This document shows, in pieces, positions 44,153-53,796 of a stretch of 64,000 bases of DNA. The translations under genes were made by a program, and so were the position numbers. Below the pieces are notes generated by a model. It worked only from the letters and a program-made list of their open reading frames with translations, was not told the DNA's origin and did not search any database. Source of the stretch: an uncultured Solobacterium sp. (lineage in GTDB: Bacteria > Bacillota_I > Bacilli_A > Erysipelotrichales > Erysipelotrichaceae); the NCBI GenBank assembly GCA_900552125.1, contig URYK01000013.1, positions 1 through 64,000 on the forward strand. The letters run 5' to 3'. Numbering within the stretch: the stretch's first letter is position 1; each line of letters begins with the position of its first letter.

Positions 44153-44491
44153 ATGGAAGACTTATTACAGATTGTACAGAAAGCAATTGATGAAAAAAAA
44201 GGTGTTCGACCTATTGTATATGATTTTCGTAACTTTAACCCATACATTGACTATGCAGTAATCTGCAGTGCACCAAGTGTGAGACAGACACATGCAATTG
44301 CGGATAATATTAAAGATCGTATTCGTGAGAATGGATTTGACATTCGTTCCATGGAGGGAAATAGTGAATCAAGATGGGTATTAGTAGATATTGGAAGTGT
44401 TGTTGTTCATGTCTTTATGGAAGAAGAAAGAGAACATTTCCAATTAGAAAAATTATATGCTGATTTGCCTCATGAGGATTTTTCATTATGA
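44153..44491 (+). CDS. rsfS: Ribosomal silencing factor
   Basis: Binds uL14 on the 50S subunit and prevents subunit joining. 112 residues with the RsfS core: YDFRNFNPYIDYAVICSA, SVRQTHAIADNI, EGNSESRWVLVDIGSVVVHVF (about residues 70-90) and ERYEHFQLEKLY-like end (EREHFQLEKLYAD here). AAAGGAG sets the start at 44153, which lies downstream of the nadD-yqeK stop. It overlaps yqeM by four bases. Confidence 0.96.
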   Translation: MEDLLQIVQKAIDEKKGVRPIVYDFRNFNPYIDYAVICSAPSVRQTHAIADNIKDRIRENGFDIRSMEGNSESRWVLVDIGSVVVHVFMEEEREHFQLEKLYADLPHEDFSL

Positions 44492-45201
44492 TATATCACA
44501 CATTAGCCCATGTATATGATGCATTGGTTAAGGATGATGAAGCAACTCAGGCATGGGTAGATTTTATTAAAAAACATGTAAGTGGTAAAGAACTGTTAGA
44601 AGTAGCTTGTGGAAGCGGAGAAATAACGATTGCTTTATCAAAAGAAGGTTATCAGATACATGCGAGTGATCTTTCAGCAGATATGATTGCAGAAGCTAAA
44701 AAGAAAGCAGGCAGTGAGAAGATAACATGGAGTGTCATGGACATGAGTAAATTAAATCTGACTTCTAATTATGATGGAATACTTTGTCTTTGTGACAGCT
44801 TTAATTATTTATTGGATTGGGATCAGGTTATTTCTTTTTTTCAGACATCATATGATCATCTTAAAGATAATGGTACCTTGATTGTTGATATGCATTCCCT
44901 TGATCGTCTTGATGAATTCCAGGAAGAATATAATGAGGCAGGGCATGTAAATGGAATAGAATATCAATGGACGATTCACTGTGTTGATGATCGAATTTAT
45001 CAGAATTTTGCATTCTATGATGAAGATGGAAGAGTTACGTTAGAACAGCATGAACAAAGAGTATATCTTCCTAAAGAAATTATACAGAAATTAGAAGAGA
45101 TCGGATTTGAGGTAAGTGTATACACTGATTTTATCTATGAGGGAATTTGTGAAGGTGAGAAACAGTTTTATGTATGTAAGAAAGTAGGCGATAATGCATG
45201 A
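44488..45201 (+). CDS. yqeM: YqeM-type SAM-dependent methyltransferase
   Basis: Class I methyltransferase, 237 residues. The SAM-binding loop LLEVACGSGEITIAL is near residues 37-50, motif II acidic residue in IHASDLSADMI near 58 and YDGILCLCDSFNYLL near 95. Substrate unknown. It sits in the conserved yqe cluster, overlapping rsfS and mtnN by four bases each. Confidence 0.93.
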   Translation: MIYHTLAHVYDALVKDDEATQAWVDFIKKHVSGKELLEVACGSGEITIALSKEGYQIHASDLSADMIAEAKKKAGSEKITWSVMDMSKLNLTSNYDGILCLCDSFNYLLDWDQVISFFQTSYDHLKDNGTLIVDMHSLDRLDEFQEEYNEAGHVNGIEYQWTIHCVDDRIYQNFAFYDEDGRVTLEQHEQRVYLPKEIIQKLEEIGFEVSVYTDFIYEGICEGEKQFYVCKKVGDNA

Positions 45202-45878
45202 TAGCAGTAATAGCAGCAATGGATAAAGAAGTAGAGGCAATTGTTTCTATTTTAGATGACCATGAACATTTTGAGAAAAGCGGTATTGAGTTTGATAAGG
45301 GAAGTCTGGAAGGAAAATCAGTCATTGTCATGAAAAGCGGAGTAGGAAAAGGCAATGCGAGTATGGCAACAACGATTTTATTAGAAAACTTTAATGTTGA
45401 AGCAGTTGTGAATATTGGTACAGCGGGCGGCTTAGATCCTTGTCAGCAAGTATTGGATGCGGTTATTTCTACTCGTGTCGTACAGCATGATATGGACACA
45501 AGTGCAGTTGATGGTGATGAAGGCATTGGATTATACTTTGATGCGGATAAAGATTTAGCAGATATATGTGTGGATGCTCTTTCTGCTCTTGATATACATG
45601 TATATCAGGGGTTAGTAGCAAGTGGTGATCAATTTATCGCAAGAGAAGATCAGCTTGAACGATTACATACTTATTTTCCTAAAGCAATTTGTGCAGAAAT
45701 GGAAGCAGGAGCAATTGCACAGGTATGTACACATTATCATGTGCCATTTGTTGTATTGCGCTCCTTATCAGATGTAGCCCATAATAAAGATTCCCATATG
45801 GATTTTCTGACATATGTAGGTCATGCATCAAAACGCAGCGCAGCCTTTTGTAAGGAATTGATGAAACGTATGGCTTAG
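45198..45878 (+). CDS. mtnN: 5'-methylthioadenosine/S-adenosylhomocysteine nucleosidase
   Basis: Cleaves MTA and SAH to adenine, removing methyltransferase by-products and starting sulfur salvage. IAVIAAMDKEVEAI-like N-terminus (IAVIAAMDKEVE), VNIGTAGGLDP near residue 74, ASGDQFIA near 151, EMEAGAIAQVC (catalytic Glu) near 172 and LRSLSDVA with the catalytic Asp near 195. Length 226. Last in the yqe cluster; a terminator begins at its stop. Confidence 0.96.
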   Translation: MIAVIAAMDKEVEAIVSILDDHEHFEKSGIEFDKGSLEGKSVIVMKSGVGKGNASMATTILLENFNVEAVVNIGTAGGLDPCQQVLDAVISTRVVQHDMDTSAVDGDEGIGLYFDADKDLADICVDALSALDIHVYQGLVASGDQFIAREDQLERLHTYFPKAICAEMEAGAIAQVCTHYHVPFVVLRSLSDVAHNKDSHMDFLTYVGHASKRSAAFCKELMKRMA

Positions 45879-45899
45879 GCGGAAATTTCCGTCTTTTTT
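45878..45899 (+). terminator. Terminator after mtnN
   Basis: GGCGGAAATTTCCGTC is nearly self-complementary and followed by six T. Confidence 0.8.
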
Positions 45900-45981
45900 C
45901 TTACATTTAGCGGAATGATATAGAATTCAAAGACAAGAGAAATAAAATATTGTATAATAATAAACTGTAGGGAGGAATTGC

Positions 45982-46440
45982 ATGAAAATTAATGGAAAAT
46001 CAATTGCCCTTAGTGTTGGATTATGTGTAGTACTTCTGATTGTATTATTGGCTGAATTTTCAATTTTCTCTAGTGGACCATCAAGAAAATTTGAAGAAGA
46101 GGTAAGAAATCAAATGACCGCTATTCAAGAGACATATCGTGAAATTGAAAATCTGCATCGTGATGCATTTTATTATATTACTTATATAGGAGAAGACAGT
46201 GAGAATTATGTCTGGTTCAATGAGAAAGGACAGGCCATCATCTCTAAAGAAAAAAGCAGTTTGCAAATGAATCAGGTAAAGGATATCGCAGCACAGGATT
46301 ATAATATGGAAGATGCGGAAATCACATTAGGTTATGGATATGATAATCCAGTTTATGTCATTACAGATGGAGTAACTGAGATACGTTTGGATTATGATGA
46401 ATTACATGAAGTATATTACTTATTAGAAGGAGAAGCATAA
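45982..46440 (+). CDS. ypmB: YpmB/TseB-like cell-wall elongation regulator (DUF5590)
   Basis: 152 residues: one N-terminal membrane helix (about 8-28) and an extracytoplasmic region with the repeated PepSY-like fold of YpmB (ENYVWFNEKGQAII, then YVITDGVTEIRLDYDE). In Bacillus the orthologue regulates elongation-specific PBP2a. Genomic position before dnaD and nth agrees. GGGAGG precedes the ATG, and the stop overlaps dnaD by one base. Confidence 0.88.
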   Translation: MKINGKSIALSVGLCVVLLIVLLAEFSIFSSGPSRKFEEEVRNQMTAIQETYREIENLHRDAFYYITYIGEDSENYVWFNEKGQAIISKEKSSLQMNQVKDIAAQDYNMEDAEITLGYGYDNPVYVITDGVTEIRLDYDELHEVYYLLEGEA

Positions 46441-46976
46441 TGGAAAAATGGTGGAACAAGCGATTCATTAATCGTCGAGATTGGATTTTAGATAACTTAA
46501 CAGAATTATCACTTACAAGTGATGAAACTCTGGTAATATTGATGATTGATTTTTTGAATCAGCATATGATTACGATTACACATGGCATTCTTGCGGAGAA
46601 ATTAAAAAAAGATTCAGATGAAATTGATGATATTTTATCACATTTAACGGCGAAGGGATATCTGTCTCTGCAATTTGATCAAGGTAAGATTATTTTTTCA
46701 ATAGATGGTGTATTTGATGATCATAAAGAAAAAAGTATTGCCTTTGATCAATCCATGTTTGATTTGTTTGAATCAGAATTTGGTCGTCCTTTATCACAAA
46801 CAGAATTACAGCGTATGTCAGACTGGCTAGAAAATTATGATCAGAAATTGATTGGGTATGCACTTCGTGAAGCCGTTACATATGATCGCAAAAGCTTTGA
46901 TTATATTGATCGTATCTTAGTGGAGTGGAAGAAGACAGGAATGAGTGCTGAGCAGTATGAAAGAGGGGATCGTTAG
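46440..46976 (+). CDS. dnaD: DNA replication initiation/restart protein DnaD
   Basis: Primosomal protein that acts with DnaA, DnaB and DnaI. The N-terminal winged-helix domain (about residues 1-95) and C-terminal DnaB/DnaD domain are present, the latter with FDLFESEFGRPLSQTELQRM and the DYIDRILVEWKKTG helix (YxxxIL..W motif, about 155-168). Length 178. Overlaps ypmB and nth by one base each. Confidence 0.94.
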   Translation: MEKWWNKRFINRRDWILDNLTELSLTSDETLVILMIDFLNQHMITITHGILAEKLKKDSDEIDDILSHLTAKGYLSLQFDQGKIIFSIDGVFDDHKEKSIAFDQSMFDLFESEFGRPLSQTELQRMSDWLENYDQKLIGYALREAVTYDRKSFDYIDRILVEWKKTGMSAEQYERGDR

Positions 46977-47617
46977 TGACAACTGATGAAATATTAGATA
47001 TTTTAGAGGAAATGTTTCCTGATGCACATTGTGAATTAATACATCGAAATCCTTTTGAATTATTAGTTGCGGTTGTTTTATCTGCTCAGACAACGGATGC
47101 AGCTGTTAATAAAATTACACCAGCATTATTTGAGGCGTTTCCAACTCCACAGGATTTAGCAAATGCCGATATAAAGGACATTGAAGATAAAATCCGAAGA
47201 ATTGGTTTATATCGTAATAAAGCTCGTTCTATTCAGCAGCTATCAATATCTTTAGTAGAATCTTATGATGGAGTTGTTCCAGAAAGTATGAAACAATTGA
47301 CCTCCTTAGCTGGGGTAGGAAGAAAAACTGCCAATGTTGTACGTAGTGTGTGTTTTGATATACCTAGTATAGCAGTAGATACTCATGTGGATCGTATTTC
47401 TAAGCGGTTAGGTTTAGCAAAAGTATCTGATAGTGTAGAAACTGTAGAAAAGAAATTAAAACGTAAAATTCGTAGAGAACGCTGGAATAAAGCTCATCAT
47501 CTATTTATTTTCTTTGGACGATATTTTTGTACAGCTAGAAATCCAAAATGTGAGGAATGCCCATTTCAATCATTTTGTAAGAAAGATAAATTAGATGCAT
47601 ATAAAAAAAGCAAGTAA
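46976..47617 (+). CDS. nth: Endonuclease III
   Basis: DNA glycosylase/AP lyase for oxidised pyrimidines. Helix-hairpin-helix LTSLAGVGRKTANVV (catalytic Lys, about residues 108-122), catalytic Asp in AVDTHVDRIS (about 139) and the C-terminal [4Fe-4S] ligands CTARNPKC-EEC-PFQSFC (C-x6-C-x2-C-x5-C). Starts with GTG at 46976, sharing a base with the dnaD stop; AGGGG lies eight bases before it. Length 213. Confidence 0.97.
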   Translation: MTTDEILDILEEMFPDAHCELIHRNPFELLVAVVLSAQTTDAAVNKITPALFEAFPTPQDLANADIKDIEDKIRRIGLYRNKARSIQQLSISLVESYDGVVPESMKQLTSLAGVGRKTANVVRSVCFDIPSIAVDTHVDRISKRLGLAKVSDSVETVEKKLKRKIRRERWNKAHHLFIFFGRYFCTARNPKCEECPFQSFCKKDKLDAYKKSK

Positions 47618-47629
47618 AACTTAAAAAAT

Positions 47630-47682
47630 AGACAATGCTCATTAATCAGTATAATTTTACCTGATATACGCATTGTCTTTTA
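47630..47682 (+). terminator. Long hairpin after nth
   Basis: AGACAATGC (47630) pairs with GCATTGTCT (to 47678), and inside it ATCAG pairs with CTGAT, followed by T-rich sequence. Confidence 0.75.
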
Positions 47683-47700
47683 TATTAGTTAAGTATATGA

Positions 47701-47753
47701 AAAGAAGCTGTAGAAACGACTTCAATTCAAGTCATTCACAGCCTCTTTTTTTC
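47701..47753. terminator. Terminator element similar to the one after pheT
   Basis: AAGAAGCTGTAGAAACGACTT and AAGTCATTCACAGCCTCTT form an imperfect hairpin ending in a long T-run; on the minus strand it ends the PBP gene. Its left arm matches the reverse complement of the element at 15057-15098 almost base for base. Confidence 0.75.
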
Positions 47754-47758
47754 TTTTT

Positions 47759-50455
47759 CTATACAGGTTTTAGTACTGTTGAATAAGCAGCGTTAATAAT
47801 ATTAATCTGCTGATTAATTTCATCTTGTGTTGCATTTGGATTTTCATATACCGTTATTGCCTTAGATACAATTTCTTGAAATTGTCTATAGCTATCAGCA
47901 GTATAAGTATTTGGATTAATGCTTTGTGCTGATATGATGGTATTGTATAGTACTGTTCTATCTATCGATGACTGCAACCCATTTAATGCATTATTTAAAG
48001 CATTGGTTTGTTCGTCAATACTTGATTGCGTTGATTTCTTGTCATCATATACCTTTTTGGCAGAATCTAGTGCTTTTTGCAGTGTTTGAATACTCTCTGC
48101 ACTGTATTTTGATGTATCAATAGCAGACGCTTTTTGTATTGCTTCGTTTAAACGATCTTTATTTGCATTTGAGACTAAATTTTCCATAGCAGAATTTAGA
48201 GCATTTTTTGCTTTATCAATATCTTCCTGAGGTGATAACTCATTTTCTAATAATTCCTCAGCATTTTTAATAGCTGCTTGCAATGCTTTGAAGCTATCGG
48301 CAGTAAAGTCGCTTTCTTTATAAGCTTTTGCCTCTTTTAAAGCTTTTTCTAAAGCTTTGCTATCTGTTTTAGAGTTTTCAACTGTCATAGGATTATTCTT
48401 TTTAGCTTGTGATAGCCATTCTGTTTTAATTAGACCTCCGCCATAACTACTAATTCCGCTAGGTCTAGCTATTCTATGTTCATTTCCTGTAGCTATAGAG
48501 TCAAGCATGTATTTATTGATTTTACCAGGAATATTTGCATATAGCATATCAGTAGTGATGTAAGTTGGTTCACCTTCAATTCCTTTATCAAAGCCGCTCC
48601 AAGTAGCAATGGTGTATTCGCTCGTATAATTGATCATCCACTCATCTTTCATAGCTCCGCCATATTTCCAAGCATCTTCTGCCCAGTCACTTGTACCTGT
48701 CTTTCCATAAACAGGATATGCACCAAAGCCTAATCTACCCATTAGATTCCAGCCGTTATATTCACCAAAAATAGCTTTATATAATAGTTCGCTAGTCATA
48801 TAAGCAGACTGAGATGACATTGCCTGATGACTGTCATATTTTGCTTCAATAGTCTTATCTTCATTTTTATATACGATTTTTCTAACCATATGTGGCTCAT
48901 TGTATACACCGCCATTAGCTAATGCCGCATAAGCTCCAGCCATTTCCGTAGGAGAGGCCACCATTCCAGAAGCACCAATGGAGTATTGGATATCCATATT
49001 TTCTATGCTTTTTTCTGAGAATCCTAGATTTAAAGCATATTGCATCATTTCATCATAACCTGCAGTATCTAGTAAAGCTTCAAAGGTTTGTACAGCCGTA
49101 GTGTTTAATGATTGTGCTATTGCACGTTCCATAGAAACTTTTCCAAGGTATTTTCCATCAGAATTCACAACTTTCCAGCCACCGATTTCCATCTTTTTAT
49201 CTACGTATACACGTGATGTACAATATCCTAGTTTATCAAATGCTGGAGCATAGTCAAAGATTGGTTTAATACTTGAGCCAGGCTGATGTGTTTCTCTAAA
49301 ACGGAAATGATCAATACTATCGGCAGACTCAATATCATCACGACCAGCACATACCGCAATAATTTCACCATTGGAATTGTCTAACACGGTAAATCCGATC
49401 TGATAATATTTATTATTAGTTAAATTGACAATATTTCCACTTGCGGCTTCATTTGCAGATTTTTGTGCATTCACGTCTAATGAAGTATATACGGTCATAG
49501 GAGTTGTAGCAGGATCTACTCCATATTTGTCAAGTATTTCATCAGCAGCAGCACGTACATAATCTTTATATGGATCTGTGTTCGTAGAATCAGGCTCACC
49601 TGCAACCTGAAAGGCTAATTTTGTAGATTTTGCAAGTTTATATTCTGTTTCCGTAATATAGCCATGATTTAACATTTGATATAGCGTTTCATCTCTTCGT
49701 GTCTTTGCCTGTTCATAATTCATATAAGGGTTATTGTTGTTTGGAGCATTAATTACACCCGCAAGAAAGGCACTTTCTGAAAGATTTAAATCTTCAACAT
49801 TTTTACCAAAGTAGTACTCTGCACCTTTTTGAATACCACGTATCTGCTGACCAAAGTTAATCTGGTTCAGATAACGTGTGATAATATCTTCTTTACTTAA
49901 TTCATTATCTAAGTATAAGCTTAAATAGATTTCTTGAATCTTACGTTCGATTTTTTCAACTGAAGAGAAATATTTTCCTTCTAATGCCATTTGATCTTCC
50001 ACTGGCTTCATAATGAAATTGTCGACAGTCTGCATGGTCAATGTTGAACCGCCTTGTGATAGACTGCTTGATTTCAGGTTGTTGATTGCGCTGGAAATAA
50101 ACCGGGGCAAATCAAATCCATTATGTTTGAAATAACGAGAATCTTCAATTGCCAAAAAGGCATCAATCGTTGATTGCGGTATCTGTTCATATGTAATATT
50201 CTCTCTGCTTTCTGCACCTAGTTCACCAATAACTGTTTTCCCATCATTTGCTAGGAAAATAGATGGCTCATCACTTTGCATCTGCTCGACCATTCCACTA
50301 GGATCTACCTTACCTACGATATTATATAAAATAATACCTCCACTGCAGCATCCTATGAACACAAGGGCTAAGAAAGCAATGATTACTCTGTCTAATATTT
50401 TCTTTTTACTCATTTTAGGCTTTTTATCCTTTTGTTTTTCGTTTTCCGAACTCAT
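47759..50455 (-). CDS. Class A penicillin-binding protein 1 with C-terminal FIVAR-like repeats (copy A)
   Basis: Bifunctional peptidoglycan synthase, 898 residues. A cytoplasmic basic tail and one membrane helix (about 22-45) lead into a GT51 glycosyltransferase domain (AIEDSRYFKHNGFD, QGGSTLTMQ). The transpeptidase follows, with SSIK in PGSSIKPI, SLN in SLNTTAVQ and KTG in YGKTGTSDW. The last 190 or so residues are three tandem FIVAR-like helical repeats of about 62, each with Y/F-T-A-D/E-S and the N-A-L-N-x-A-type end. The start at 50455 follows GAGGAGG, one base after the recU stop, as in the recU-ponA pair of Bacillus. Confidence 0.93.
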   Translation of the reverse strand: MSSENEKQKDKKPKMSKKKILDRVIIAFLALVFIGCCSGGIILYNIVGKVDPSGMVEQMQSDEPSIFLANDGKTVIGELGAESRENITYEQIPQSTIDAFLAIEDSRYFKHNGFDLPRFISSAINNLKSSSLSQGGSTLTMQTVDNFIMKPVEDQMALEGKYFSSVEKIERKIQEIYLSLYLDNELSKEDIITRYLNQINFGQQIRGIQKGAEYYFGKNVEDLNLSESAFLAGVINAPNNNNPYMNYEQAKTRRDETLYQMLNHGYITETEYKLAKSTKLAFQVAGEPDSTNTDPYKDYVRAAADEILDKYGVDPATTPMTVYTSLDVNAQKSANEAASGNIVNLTNNKYYQIGFTVLDNSNGEIIAVCAGRDDIESADSIDHFRFRETHQPGSSIKPIFDYAPAFDKLGYCTSRVYVDKKMEIGGWKVVNSDGKYLGKVSMERAIAQSLNTTAVQTFEALLDTAGYDEMMQYALNLGFSEKSIENMDIQYSIGASGMVASPTEMAGAYAALANGGVYNEPHMVRKIVYKNEDKTIEAKYDSHQAMSSQSAYMTSELLYKAIFGEYNGWNLMGRLGFGAYPVYGKTGTSDWAEDAWKYGGAMKDEWMINYTSEYTIATWSGFDKGIEGEPTYITTDMLYANIPGKINKYMLDSIATGNEHRIARPSGISSYGGGLIKTEWLSQAKKNNPMTVENSKTDSKALEKALKEAKAYKESDFTADSFKALQAAIKNAEELLENELSPQEDIDKAKNALNSAMENLVSNANKDRLNEAIQKASAIDTSKYSAESIQTLQKALDSAKKVYDDKKSTQSSIDEQTNALNNALNGLQSSIDRTVLYNTIISAQSINPNTYTADSYRQFQEIVSKAITVYENPNATQDEINQQINIINAAYSTVLKPV

Positions 50456-50456
50456 A

Positions 50457-51041
50457 CTATTCCTCCTCTTTGAAGTAAAGTGCATCAACGTTATCTAGAT
50501 AACGCAATCTTGGTGTCACTCCCATTCGAATATAAGAACCTAGCTCTTTCACTTTTTTATAGGAAATAGATTGCTTCTCTCCATTATAATATAAATCAAT
50601 TATAATCTTAGCATCTATTAAATAGGTTTCTTCATATTTTGAAAAGCGAATGATGAAAAAACCAATACCTCCATGCTGAAGAACTTTTTTTAGGTGCTCA
50701 ATTTGATGCGGATGAATGCTTTTAAAAGGGAAGGATGTTTTTGAAGAAGTTTCCTTTGCCTCAAAGTCAATGGCTTTTCCGCGATAGATTCCATTATAAT
50801 CTGTAGTGCTTGGTGTCTTATAATAGGCTTCTATAATTTTGGCAGCGTTTCGTGCAGGATAATCTACTTTTACTACTTGAATCGGAGTTGGCTTTTTATG
50901 AATTAAAGCTCGATCACAGTTTCGATAATAGGCATTAGAATCATTCAAATCTTTTTCTAATGACATTCCTCGACCAATATGGTTATCTGAGGGTTTTGTA
51001 TTTACAGTTTGTATATTTTTCTTATTTGGATATCCTATCAC
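50457..51041 (-). CDS. recU: Holliday junction resolvase RecU
   Basis: Resolves recombination intermediates; also needed for chromosome segregation. Conserved segments: RGMSLEKDLNDSNAYY, ALIHKKPTPIQVVKVDYP, TTDYNGIYRGKAIDFEAKET (catalytic acidic residues and Lys) and FPFKSIHPHQIEHLK. I choose GTG at 51041 because the protein then begins VIGYPNKK, matching the usual start, and AAGGTG lies six bases before. The longer ATG start at 51068 would fall in the promoter region (TATAAT-like). Coupled to the PBP gene. Confidence 0.93.
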   Translation of the reverse strand: MIGYPNKKNIQTVNTKPSDNHIGRGMSLEKDLNDSNAYYRNCDRALIHKKPTPIQVVKVDYPARNAAKIIEAYYKTPSTTDYNGIYRGKAIDFEAKETSSKTSFPFKSIHPHQIEHLKKVLQHGGIGFFIIRFSKYEETYLIDAKIIIDLYYNGEKQSISYKKVKELGSYIRMGVTPRLRYLDNVDALYFKEEE

Positions 51042-51103
51042 ATCTATCACCTTATATATTATATACAAATTTTAATACTATTTCTACTTTTGATGAAAAA
51101 AGC

Positions 51104-51136
51104 TGAAAAAAAGGACTGATTACATGTTCAGTCCTT
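51104..51136 (-). terminator. Terminator of the upstream PBP gene
   Basis: AAGGACTGA and TCAGTCCTT pair around eight bases; the A-run at 51105-51112 gives a U-tract on the minus strand. It separates copy B of the PBP from recU. Confidence 0.85.
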
Positions 51137-51144
51137 ATAAGCTT

Positions 51145-53790
51145 CTAAGAAGATGGAGCTTGATTTTCTTGATCTTCATCAGATGAATCTTCTTGAGGCG
51201 GTGTGGTCGTAATTGGATTATTGACACAGTTTTGAATAGCTGTGTTTATATTCTGAATTGCCTGATTGATTTGTTCCTGAGTGCTTTCAGGGTTTGCAAG
51301 TATGCTGTTGGCATTGTTTATTGCGGTTTGAAGAGCGGTAACTGCATCACTTGCATATTTAGTCGTATCTACATAGATGCTGGCATTGTTTAGTGCCTCC
51401 TGTAAAGAACTTGTATCCGTAGATGGCTTTTCTTCTTTTTTAATTAAGCCTTGCATTGCGGATTCTAAAGCACTTCTAGCTTCATCGATTTCTTCCTGTG
51501 TAGCACTGGAGTTGTTTAATACTTTTTCTGCATTTGCAAGTGCTTCTGATAAGGCTGCATAACTTTCTTCAGTGTAATCATCAGCATTCATGCCTTTTGC
51601 ACTTTCAATAGCAGCTTCTAATTTAGAAGTTGTGATATTAGCGTTTTCTACTGTCATTGGATTATTTTTAGCAGCCTCATCTAACCATTCAGTTTTAATG
51701 AGTCCTCCGCCATATTCACTAATACCATCAGGCTGTTGAATTTTTACAGAATTGTAACTGATTGTATCAAGCATAGCTTTGTTGATTTTACCTGGAATAT
51801 TTGCATTAATCATATCCATAGTAAAGTAAGCACCTGCTTGTGCAATATCAAATCCCGACCAGGTTGCGATTGTATAATCGCTTGTATAATTAACCATCCA
51901 TTCATCTTTCATCGCCATTTTTGGTATACCATATTTTAGACCATCAACATCCCAGTCGCTTGTACCTGTTTTACCATAAACAGGGTAAGCTCCAAAGCCT
52001 AAGAAGCCAATCAGGTTTTCGTTTTTATATTGACCATTTACTACTTCATATAATAAGTCACTCATCATATAGGCTGCCTGTTCTGACATGATTTGTGTTT
52101 TCTTAGGCTGGTTTTCAAATGTTTTTGATCCATCCTGATATTCTACCTTGGTTACCATATGTGGTTCGATATAATATCCGCCGTTAGCAAGTGCTGCATA
52201 AGCTGCGGCCATTTGTGTGGTTGATGCTTTCATCTCAGAACCACCAATCGCATATTGAAGATTAAACTGATTTGCCACGTCCTCACTAAAACCAGCATCT
52301 TTTAGATACTGAATCATGGCATTAGTGCCTTCGCTATCAATTAGTGCTTGCAAAGATTGCACAGCAATTGTATTTAAGGATTTTGAAAGTGCTCGTTCTA
52401 GACTGACTTTACCATAGAATTTACCATCAGAGTTTTGTAGTGACCATCCCGGTAAGTCCAAATCCTTATCTTCCATAACTCGAGATGTAGCCCAGCCTAG
52501 CTTATCAAAGGTTAAAGCATAATCCAATATTGGTTTAATTGTAGAACCAGTACTTTTTTCTTCTGTATATCGGGTTCTGTGTGTGGTTGACTCGACATCG
52601 CCTCTTCCACCTGATACAGCAATGATTTCACCTGTCTGATTGTTTAAGACTGTAAATCCAATCTGATAGTTATCATCATTAAAGAAAGAAATAGATTCAC
52701 CGCTTGATAATTCGGTAGCTTTTTCCTGTGCTGTAACATCTAAAGAAGTATAAATTTTCATTGGGACTAGTGCAGGATCTTCTCCAGTTAATTTAATGAC
52801 TTCATTTACTGTTTGCACTGCATAATCATAATATTTATCATTGCTTGTAGTAGAGCTGGAACCTCCTTCTAATTGGAATGCTAATTCAGTATTCAATGCT
52901 AGTTTATATTCTGTTTCAGTAATATAGCCATGATTTAACATCTGATATAGCGTATCATTACGACGCTCTATTGCGGCTTTATAATAATCATAATTTTTTT
53001 CCGCATCATAACCATAATATGGGTTATAGCTATTTGGAGCATTGATGACACCTGCAAGGAAGGCACTTTCAGAAAGATTTAAATCTTCTACATCTTTACC
53101 AAAATAATATTGTGCACCTTTCTGAATACCTCTTGCATTGTATCCGAAATTGATTTCATTTAGATACTTTGTTATGATTTCTTCTTTGGTTAATTCGTTT
53201 TCTAGACACATACTCATATATATTTCCTGAAACTTTCTTTGTATCTGTTCCAGAGCAGAGTATTCAATCCCTTCTTTTTTTGCTTTTTCTTCTTCTGGCT
53301 TCATAATGAAGTTATCAATTGTCTGCATGGTCAGCGTAGAACCGCCTTGTGCAAATCCACCAGCTTTCAGGTTGTTGAAGGCACTAGAAATAAAACGTGG
53401 TAAATCAAAGCCGTTATGAGAGAAATAACGAGAATCTTCAATAGCTAGAAAGGCATCTATTGTTGATTGTGGTATCTGCTCATATGTGACATTCTCACGA
53501 TTTTCTCCTCCCCATTCATAAAAGACAGAACCATCAGCTGCATATAATAGAGAGGGCTGACGATTGACTAATTTATCAGACAAATTACTAACATCAAGGG
53601 AACTGATGACTGTAATCAGCATAAAAAACAAAGAAACGCCCCCAACAAGAATAAGTGAGACGACTACAACTAATAAGTTGCGGAACCAATTTTTTTTCTT
53701 TTTATGCTGCATGGTATCTGATTTCTTCTTTTTTGATTGCATAGATACTTGCCACTCAAAATATAATAATCTGCTTTCTTGACAAAGCAT
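51145..53790 (-). CDS. Class A penicillin-binding protein 1 with C-terminal FIVAR-like repeats (copy B)
   Basis: Paralogue of copy A with the same layout. A long Lys-rich cytoplasmic tail and a membrane helix (about residues 37-62) are followed by GT51 motifs (AIEDSRYFSHNGFD, QGGSTLTMQ) and transpeptidase motifs STIK in TGSTIKPI, SLN in SLNTIAVQ and KTG in YGKTGTSDW. Two FIVAR-like repeats follow (about 735-855), then a Pro/Asp/Glu/Ser-rich tail. The start is uncertain: ATG 53790 has GAGG five bases upstream, and M codons about 17 and 27 residues on are alternatives. It lies upstream of recU with its own terminator. Confidence 0.92.
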   Translation of the reverse strand: MLCQESRLLYFEWQVSMQSKKKKSDTMQHKKKKNWFRNLLVVVVSLILVGGVSLFFMLITVISSLDVSNLSDKLVNRQPSLLYAADGSVFYEWGGENRENVTYEQIPQSTIDAFLAIEDSRYFSHNGFDLPRFISSAFNNLKAGGFAQGGSTLTMQTIDNFIMKPEEEKAKKEGIEYSALEQIQRKFQEIYMSMCLENELTKEEIITKYLNEINFGYNARGIQKGAQYYFGKDVEDLNLSESAFLAGVINAPNSYNPYYGYDAEKNYDYYKAAIERRNDTLYQMLNHGYITETEYKLALNTELAFQLEGGSSSTTSNDKYYDYAVQTVNEVIKLTGEDPALVPMKIYTSLDVTAQEKATELSSGESISFFNDDNYQIGFTVLNNQTGEIIAVSGGRGDVESTTHRTRYTEEKSTGSTIKPILDYALTFDKLGWATSRVMEDKDLDLPGWSLQNSDGKFYGKVSLERALSKSLNTIAVQSLQALIDSEGTNAMIQYLKDAGFSEDVANQFNLQYAIGGSEMKASTTQMAAAYAALANGGYYIEPHMVTKVEYQDGSKTFENQPKKTQIMSEQAAYMMSDLLYEVVNGQYKNENLIGFLGFGAYPVYGKTGTSDWDVDGLKYGIPKMAMKDEWMVNYTSDYTIATWSGFDIAQAGAYFTMDMINANIPGKINKAMLDTISYNSVKIQQPDGISEYGGGLIKTEWLDEAAKNNPMTVENANITTSKLEAAIESAKGMNADDYTEESYAALSEALANAEKVLNNSSATQEEIDEARSALESAMQGLIKKEEKPSTDTSSLQEALNNASIYVDTTKYASDAVTALQTAINNANSILANPESTQEQINQAIQNINTAIQNCVNNPITTTPPQEDSSDEDQENQAPSS

Positions 53791-53796
53791 TAGCAC

